Positions 59,221 to 64,000 of a DNA stretch of 64,000 nt are shown piece after piece; the first letter of the stretch is position 1; each line of letters starts with the position of its first letter. The position numbers were made by a program, and so were the translations under genes. The DNA comes from Datura wrightii (taxonomy: Eukaryota; Streptophyta; Magnoliopsida; Solanales; Solanaceae). The stretch covers positions 103,940,001 to 104,004,000 of the forward strand of contig JASDFA010000020.1 of assembly GCA_035772735.1 (NCBI GenBank), read 5' to 3'. Under the pieces are notes generated by a model that made no database searches, was not told the DNA's origin, and saw only the letters and a list, made by a program, of their open reading frames with translations.

Positions 59221-62200
59221 GTATCTTCATATATTAATGTATGTGAGTGAGTTTATGAGAGAGGTTTGTTAAAACAATTATGCGGCACAAAATGATAGCA
59301 AGTAATTTTCTTATATGATTTGGATTTAACTTATATACAGCGATAGTGTGAAGCATTTCTGCACTGTCAGTGCATTTTAACCGGTTATAATAAGTTTTTT
59401 TATTGCGTTTAGGTTACTAATTAGGAAGATATAAACCAAGTATTTTTAGTGCCAAACGCCTCTCTGCTCTTTTTGACAAAAGAATTTGAAATGGGATTTT
59501 ACTTTGATGTGGTTTTTCCTCATACTGTTTGTATGTAATTTATTCATGAATACATCTTCAAATACCAACTTATGTAAATAAAATTGATCTTTTCATATAG
59601 CTGCTTACAGGATTCCTTGAATCTGCTAAACCTTTTAAAATCTGGTAAATGTTTACATGTGCTTTCTTTAGGTCAAGAATCTTTCAAAAACGGTGCACAT
59701 AAACTCAGCAAGCCACTGATCAGTGATGGTGGGAAGGTTTATGTGTGTTCAGAAAAGAACTTTTTCGCCTTTGAAAGCAATGGTTCTGTCATGTGGACGT
59801 TGTCTCTCAGTTACAAATGCAGCCCTACTATAGCTCCGGTTCTAGGGGAATCAAGAAAGGCAAGGCTTCAAGCTCAATACCTTCAATTAAGTATACCTTA
59901 AATGCTGGATGGGATTTACTTTTAATCATACTTTATTGGTCATCATGTGTAAAACTTTCTCATTCATATAATGATATAGCACGAGTCCTAAATCCTGCAA
60001 AATTTATACCAAAAAAAGGTATCCTCACCAAGTTTGATATGACATTTTGTTTCTTCAAATAATTGGTCTTATTTCATTTAGTATTTCTGTTTTGGTTATT
60101 GATTATGCGAAGCTGCTTTTGGTAGATATATGTGGTTGCAGAAGACAGAGTGCTGAAGATCAACCCTTCGAATGTAGGAAGTTCTGAAATAGCTGTAGAA
60201 TTGTTCTTTGGTACAGAATATGAAAGACCAGAGAAGATTATTGGCCTTGCAGTAAGTATATCCAGTTCCTCTGTACTTATTAATGTTAAAAACAGGGGTC
60301 TCTTTGCTTACCGGTTGCAAGGGAAGCTTCACTGGAGTGCTAGCCCGGTACTTTATCAACATGGATATCGGCAAGGTTGTAGAAAAAACATCATAGAATG
60401 TTATTTTTCCTCAGTCCCCGTGTTTGATCACTGTGAAGCTAGCATATATGTAAGCTTTTCGGGTTCCAAGCTTTTTAAACTTGTCCTTTGCACACGGCTT
60501 CATCTTTGCATATACTTGATATACCTCGATTCGAAACCATTTATATTTCTTCAACTGCAGATCTCAAACAATCAAGGGGAAATTTATTCTCTGTCAACTC
60601 GTAGTCCACATTTCAGATGGATACAAGATTTCAGTTCATTCGGAAGTGCGCTTACTATGACAGCCGGGAACAATGGTCTCTTGTATGTTACTGTAGCAGC
60701 TAAAGCTCTTGTGCTAGCAGTTGATGTTTCCAGGGGAAACATTTTGTGGAAGAAAAGCTTTGGGCCGCTAAGTATGGCAGATTATGCCCCTGCTGTTGAT
60801 TCTAATGGTAATATTATTCCTTACCATATATCATGAACTTCTAGCTGTATCAGGCCTTCAAAGTATTCATGTTTATTTCAAATTCAATTCCAGGTTGGAT
60901 ATCTATTGGTTCATTGGAGGGATACCTCTTCATTTTCACCACAAGGAGCTCTCAAAAAGTTCCCTAAAGTGCACAATATGGATTCTGTAATCCAAGTCAG
61001 CCCTGTTCTTGATTGCTCAGGATATGCAATCTATGTTTCTCAGACACAGATTGAAGGAAAATTTACTCGGATAATTGGAGATTACACTTACATCTCCGCG
61101 ATGAAACCAAAGGGCGTTATCTTCACGTTGATTAATCCAGCTACTGGGACCATCTTTTGGTCTGAACAATATCCTGGTAACTAGCCCGCACTTCTCCCTA
61201 GCCCCGAAATATCTTTGGCCTTATTAACAACATCAATTGATAAATCCAGTACTCTGCAGCATCCTAACATCCATTATTTAGTATTGCATCAGTCCAATTC
61301 TCCTTGGAATTTTTGAGAAGTGACCTACAACATTTTCTTTTGGATGAAAGTGTCCTCCTCGCTTTTGTTGCAGCTTCAAGTGAGTCTCTTCACAATTACA
61401 GGATTAAATTATTTTTTCATATTATTGAATAAAACAAATTTCCATTTCTTTTCATTCTAAGAGAGTAATAACAGTCATCAAGGACTTGAGCAGTGCTTCA
61501 ATATTAATTTAAGGAAGCAAAATGAACTTTATTTCTTGATTTAACATGCATTTCTATGCAGTTCACAAAATCTCATTTCTGGAGTTGTGTGGAAATCTAA
61601 AGAGATTTTCACTCTGCAATTTGTTGGTGCTTAATGAATATCTAATAGAGATGGATCACTCATGCAGGTATTGGGAACCCACTGCCTTGCCGAAGCTCAC
61701 GTAAATATCCTATTCCTGTAATAATTTTATCTTATATTTCAGCTAGGATCATATAAGTTCCTAACACTCTCAGAGGTGAATCTAGGATTTGAAGTTTATA
61801 GGTTCCTACAACAGGTCTCAAATAAATATACATGTGAAATATTTATATATATTTAGTGGATTTCTTAATAGAATTGTGACTTTAAACTAAAGCTACTGGG
61901 TTCACATGAATCTATAAATTTAAGTCTAGTTCCGCCTCTGAGCATCCTGTCGTGTTCGTTGTTTCATCATTCTTTTGCATCAGGTCAGAAATTTGCATTA
62001 AGCTTCTCACAGATTAGGCATAAGAATTTCAGCATCTACACAGGTACATCCTACATTTGTGTAGTGATATTGATAATCAAATACCATTCCATAATAATTC
62101 CCTTCTTTTTTCTTTAGGAAATAAGAGGACAATTTTGCTGTTTCTGATCTTTGAATCTATCATACTGATAGTACTAGCAGTACTAGTAAGATTTTGCTGC

Positions 62201-63290
62201 GTGTTTTGGAAGAAAAAGAAGCTTCAAAATCAACATCTTGGGGAATTCTTAGATAAAAGAGTAAGTTGAGATACATTCCCACTCTCTTTTCACCTTTTTG
62301 TGTTCTCTATGGAAACTGATATTTAAGCCTGAAGGCGCATTTTATGGACTCAGCTTCTCTCTATATGCTTTCCCACGAGTTCCTTAGAAATATCTTAATT
62401 TTAACCGTCATTATGTTTGGAAGTCATTCATACACATTGTCAACAAATTGTCTCATCTTAAAGTTACATCTGTTATACTTCATGTTGGAGCTCCATTAGG
62501 GTCAAGGACAAATACGAGACAGATTTGCTAACGCAAGGGTATGAATGACCCCAACATATTAACGGAGAGTAAAATTAAGATTTTTTGTATAGTAGAAAGG
62601 TATTTCTGACCCTTTTCCCTTCCTTTGATTCTGTTACTCCGTGTTCTACCAAAGAACTGAAACCTGAAGTCTGTCTTGTTTTGGTCCATGTTTCAGCGAT
62701 CACTTCGACTTCAGAAGAAAGCTTTTGACAGATCCATCACAGAGCTTCAACAAAAAGCTGCTGAGGAAGCAATAGGCAATGAGGTGTTGGAAAATTTAGG
62801 CAATCTAGTTAAAGAAAGGGAAGGCATACAGACGAACCTCTCAACATCGTACAATTTGGGAAGGGATAAAGTTGCTGCTTCTCATTCAACATCCCTCCTT
62901 CCGTTGTCCGATAGGAAAATAAGGAGCTTTTCATTTCAAGGAGCGAAGAAAGAGAGTGTTACTTTGTTTCATACAGTCAGTGATACTAGCTGGAGTGATG
63001 GGGACTCTAACAAGAATATATCTGAAGATGAAGAGGAAACAGACAATGCAAAGTCACCTACTGAGATATTGAGTTGCAGTGATGATGAGATTTACCAGGA
63101 AGAATATCACTCTAGTACTCCATCTTGCTTTGCTTCCAGTTCGAAAGTGCTTATGAACACTTCATTCATGGAGCAACTGGTTGATGAAATAGAGGAAATG
63201 AAGCCGGGAGATCAAAAGGACTCCATTGATCATCCCTTACAGAACCGCAACACAAGCATAAGGAAGAGGAATTCATATTCAAGTAGCTAG
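59136..63290 (+). CDS. GEX3: GAMETE EXPRESSED 3-like membrane protein, ten exons, frameshift in exon 5
   Basis: Proposed exons: 59136-59220, 59672-59859, 60126-60449, 60561-60807, 60894-61176, 61293-61379, 61668-61700, 61984-62043, 62118-62260 and 62697-63290. All junctions keep frame and all introns are GT-AG except intron 2 (GC-AG). Exon 1 encodes a signal peptide (hydrophobic SLILSLLLLSTFVAYSQ). Exons 2-5 encode repeats of the PQQ/beta-propeller type, such as GKVYVCSEKNFFAFESNGSV and NILWKKSF. Exon 9 encodes one transmembrane helix (ILLFLIFESIILIVLAVLV) followed by FWKKKK, a stop-transfer signal. Exon 10 gives a polar, acidic cytoplasmic tail with FSFQGAKKESVTLFHTVSD. In Arabidopsis, GEX3 is a plasma-membrane protein of gametes needed for pollen-tube guidance. 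The summed exon length of 2044 is not a multiple of three because exon 5 holds a local frameshift, so this copy may be non-functional. About 680 residues if the frame were continuous. Confidence 0.88.
59860..60125 (+). other. GEX3: GC-AG intron of the GEX3-like gene
   Basis: Exon 2 ends AAG at 59857-59859 and the next bases are GCAAGG. The acceptor is TTTTGGTAG at 60117-60125. Joining these restores ESRK-IYVVAEDRVLKI in frame. No GT nearby does so: the GT at 59892 would shift the frame. Confidence 0.75.
60923..60967 (+). other. GEX3: Frameshift and resulting early stop in GEX3-like exon 5
   Basis: Before this point the frame reads GWISIGSLEGYLF (from 60894). After it, the family sequence SFSPQGALKKFPKVHN continues only in the next frame. 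A loss of two bases or a gain of one in the CTCTTC run explains it. Without correction a TAA at 60965-60967 ends the protein within the propeller, before the transmembrane helix. Confidence 0.8.
61771..61940. mobile_element. hAT-type MITE in intron 7 of the GEX3-like gene
   Basis: 170 bases with terminal inverted repeats: CAGAGGTGAATCTAGGA at the left and TCTAGTTCCGCCTCTG at the right. The flanking octamers AACACTCT and AGCATCCT are similar but not identical, as for an old 8-base target duplication. No coding capacity. MITEs with this CAGAGGCGGA type of end are familiar to me from asterid and Solanaceae genes. That recollection is not verified here. Confidence 0.65.
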
Positions 63291-63690
63291 GTATTGCATT
63301 AGTATGTTTCTATGACCGTTCCTTTGTCCAAATTTAGTCCACTACTGACGCCCAACTGGCTAAAAAGCTTTCTATCTTAACGGAATTCCACAACTGCATA
63401 AGCTTTGGTCTCGATCGAATATACCTTTGGTTCAACTGGCAGGTTCCAATAGCAGCAGGAAGCACGAGAAAAGATAGTAGCTACCTTGGTTTGGGGATTG
63501 AGAATAGTACTCATTTCTCTTCATTACCTTCTCTTTCTCACACGAAGCGGGTTAAAAATATCAAATTATATTACGCAGTGCGGGTTAAAGTCTTTGCAGG
63601 TTTATGCGGAATTGTCCGGTACCCGCCCCATTGTCATCCCTACTTGAATCATGTAAGTATTAAATTGGATACTCATTATTACTCATGTTG
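63291..63690 (+). other. GEX3-like 3' flank or untranslated region
   Basis: No gene seen. GTATTG directly after the TAG at 63288-63290 and GGCAG at 63440 could bound an intron in the 3' untranslated region. I cannot support it from this sequence alone. Confidence 0.4.
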
Positions 63691-63708
63691 TACTTTGAAC
63701 TCTTAAAT

Positions 63709-63893
63709 TCATACTTGAACTATCATGCGTGCTAGTTTCCTATCTGAATTATAACTAAATGTTTATCCAAACACACCTGAAATATCACCATCGTTCAAGT
63801 AGGAAAAATGAACAACCGATAGTTGAGGTGTGTTTTGATATATAGTTGATTATAGTTCAGGTAGAAAAAGTGACCATTTAATAGTTGATATAA
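63709..63893. mobile_element. Foldback or MITE-like inverted repeat
   Basis: The left arm (about 63715-63786) and right arm (about 63818-63893) are complementary over about 70 bases with mismatches. For example, AAACACACCTGAAATATC pairs with GATAGTTGAGGTGTGTTT. The loop is about 30 bases. No coding. The element class is not determined. Confidence 0.65.
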
Positions 63894-63911
63894 AAATAAA
63901 AAAATGGTGAT

Positions 63912-64000
63912 ACTTACAGGGTCAGTTTTTGTTTTACGCAACACTCTTGACACTGCATGGCAGTCACACGCACACAACCGCTATGACTCAGCCTACAAGT
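63912..64000 (-). repeat. Lineage I LTR end, continues past window
   Basis: From 63914 the sequence TTACAGGGTCAGTTTTTG and all that follows match 38055-38140 with about five mismatches in 86 bases. It is therefore the 3' end of a minus-oriented lineage I LTR. The terminal TG has become AC. The body lies outside the window. Confidence 0.85.

Overview
This is a plant nuclear window and almost all of it is LTR-retrotransposon sequence. Only the right edge carries a recognisable host gene, a GAMETE EXPRESSED 3 (GEX3)-like gene with ten exons (59136-63290). The AT-rich spacers, chromodomain-bearing Ty3/gypsy elements with a tRNA-iMet primer site, Ty1/copia elements and a small hAT-type MITE point to a eudicot. 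An asterid such as Solanaceae is my best guess, but that is inference. The window looks like a gene-poor, probably heterochromatic block next to a gene.

The following elements are present. (1) A near-complete Tekay/Del-type Ty3/gypsy chromovirus lies at 3771-14271 with 2.6 kb LTRs, primer site, polypurine tract and a TATAA target duplication. Its gag-pol frame is open apart from four stop codons. A 5'-truncated relative lies at 19193-22953. (2) A Ty1/copia element on the minus strand is seen partly at 14740-17965 and more fully at 45456-55393. (3) A solo LTR of a Tekay-like relative is nested in that copia element at 48652-50961, and a truncated twin lies at 17966-19192. (4) Decayed copies of a second chromovirus group (possibly Galadriel-like) occur in two diverged lineages, called I and II here. 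They cover 1-2330, 22954-37375 and 39054-43675. Lineage I LTRs lie at 37376-38034, at 38053-39053 and at the right window edge.

The higher-order structure is the striking part. The lineage I gag start is joined head-to-head to the lineage II protease at the same point in four places (about 2161, 26911, 32890 and 43523). One ancestral rearrangement therefore made a composite that was later copied. Two of these composites face each other as a large imperfect palindrome centred near 30358. A second inverted pair is centred near 38040. Separately, 1-19192 and 41464-49877 are two copies of one segment. The copy on the right has the empty site (45103-45107) for the 10.5 kb Tekay element present in the left copy. 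The order of events can be read: composite junction, copia insertion, nested solo LTR, segment duplication, then Tekay insertion.

The GEX3-like gene has a predicted signal peptide, PQQ-type beta-propeller repeats, one transmembrane helix and an acidic cytoplasmic tail. One intron uses a GC donor. Exon 5 contains a local frameshift near 60926-60935 that would truncate the protein, so the copy may be a pseudogene or the sequence may hold a small error there. I saw no tRNA, rRNA or CRISPR features.
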